Source of the DNA: Promethearchaeota archaeon
GTDB taxonomy: Archaea; Asgardarchaeota; Lokiarchaeia; Sigyniarchaeales; SOKP01
Length of the DNA: 6,150 nucleotides
Assembly: GCA_030612905.1 (NCBI GenBank)
Contig: JAUWNA010000133.1
Coordinates: forward strand, 1-6,150
Reading direction: 5' to 3'
Shown: positions 5,750 through 6,150 of the stretch, piece by piece
Layout of the letters: every line of letters begins with the position of its first letter
Numbering within the stretch: position 1 is the stretch's first letter
Made by a program: the position numbers and the translations under genes
The notes under the pieces: generated by a model
Told to the model about the DNA's origin: nothing
The model's input: only the letters and a program-made list of their open reading frames with translations
The model's database searches: none

Positions 5750-6150
5750 ATGAGTGAAGAGAAAGAAGCAATTCGAAAGCTTATAATGCTGATTTCGGAT
5801 CTGCGCGCTAAAGACGAGGAGCGTTACGAGGCTCATGTTAATTTTATGAACGAAACCATTAAAATGATTAGTGCAATTGAGTCTCAGATGAATAAACACT
5901 GGTCTACTGTGTTAGAATCTCTTAAGGAATTAAATGAGGACATAAACAACAATTTAGACAGTTTACTTACAGGAATAAACCCTAAAGGGCTAAGAGAAAC
6001 ATCCAAATCACTTCAAGAAATCATGGATACAATGAACAAGAGTGTTCAATCGATGAATTTGGAAAAGGTATTAAGCGAACTTAAATTCTTAAAAGCCTCT
6101 ACAACACCACTCCTACCCACAACAGCAATTCCTGGGGCGGTTTCTGTAGG
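5750..6150 (+). CDS. Unrecognised helical, probably coiled-coil protein, cut by window edge
   Basis: I do not recognise this family. The frame stays open from the ATG at 5750 to the window end (133 residues plus two bases), with an in-frame TAA at 5738 just upstream; TTG at 5744 is a less likely start. Residues 1-73 are strongly charged and helical with regularly spaced Ile, Leu and Met and no proline or glycine, as in a coiled coil or helical bundle. A break at LLTGINPKGL (72-81) is followed by a second amphipathic helix (about 82-115). The sequence then turns abruptly into a Thr/Pro/Ala-rich stretch (117-133, TTPLLPTTAIPG), which looks like a disordered linker to a domain beyond the edge. 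There is no signal peptide or membrane segment, so a cytoplasmic structural, scaffold or partner-binding role is possible but unproven. It is divergent from the GH13 gene. Open length, codon-like composition and promoter support a real gene. Confidence 0.75.
   Translation, partial: MSEEKEAIRKLIMLISDLRAKDEERYEAHVNFMNETIKMISAIESQMNKHWSTVLESLKELNEDINNNLDSLLTGINPKGLRETSKSLQEIMDTMNKSVQSMNLEKVLSELKFLKASTTPLLPTTAIPGAVSV

Noticed and set aside
5699..5899. 66-codon minus-strand open frame with a hydrophobic C-terminus
   Set aside because: It overlaps the coiled-coil gene and its promoter; the Phe/Ile run is just the reverse of A-rich leader DNA, and the plus-strand frame stays open far longer.
1..6150. 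Mobile element, CRISPR array, tRNA/rRNA, toxin-antitoxin or defence system
   Set aside because: No transposase or integrase motifs, spaced repeats, tRNA-like cloverleaf or defence-type protein domains were seen; the recognised genes are carbohydrate and amino-sugar enzymes.

Overview
The window is AT-rich (roughly one third G+C by eye) and looks archaeal. The reasons are a nucleotidyltransferase/acetyltransferase of the archaeal (Sulfolobus ST0452-like) architecture, TATA-type promoters about 24-26 bases upstream of start codons, mostly no Shine-Dalgarno sequence, and a plain T-run as terminator. The lineage cannot be fixed from sequence reading alone. An Asgard or other mesophilic, low-GC archaeon is plausible, but that is inference.

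Layout. Positions 1-713 (minus) hold the N-terminal ~237 residues of a glucosamine-6-phosphate deaminase (NagB family), cut by the window edge. It is transcribed divergently, across a 112-base intergenic region, from a complete glmS (826-2676, plus), glutamine:fructose-6-phosphate aminotransferase. Convergent with glmS, only 12 bases away, is a bifunctional GlmU-like sugar-1-phosphate nucleotidyltransferase/acetyltransferase (2689-3984, minus). Upstream of that, same strand, is a cytoplasmic GH13 (alpha-amylase superfamily) hydrolase or transferase (4096-5586, minus). Divergent from it, starting at 5750, is the beginning of an unrecognised helical, probably coiled-coil protein that runs off the right edge.

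How the genes fit together. GlmS makes glucosamine-6-phosphate from fructose-6-phosphate and glutamine. NagB runs the opposite way, releasing ammonia. The GlmU-like protein would acetylate glucosamine-1-phosphate and activate it to UDP-GlcNAc. The mutase (GlmM) needed between them is not in the window. This is an amino-sugar nucleotide island with synthesis and breakdown side by side. The GH13 enzyme is probably a separate carbohydrate function, and the coiled-coil gene has no evident link.

No mobile element, CRISPR array, RNA gene or new defence-like system is visible. The most interesting points are the unusual NagB (about 47 extra residues and an Arg in the active-site loop), the divergent pairing of antagonistic enzymes, a Trp at a position that is a functional Lys in ST0452, and small palindromes near the promoters.
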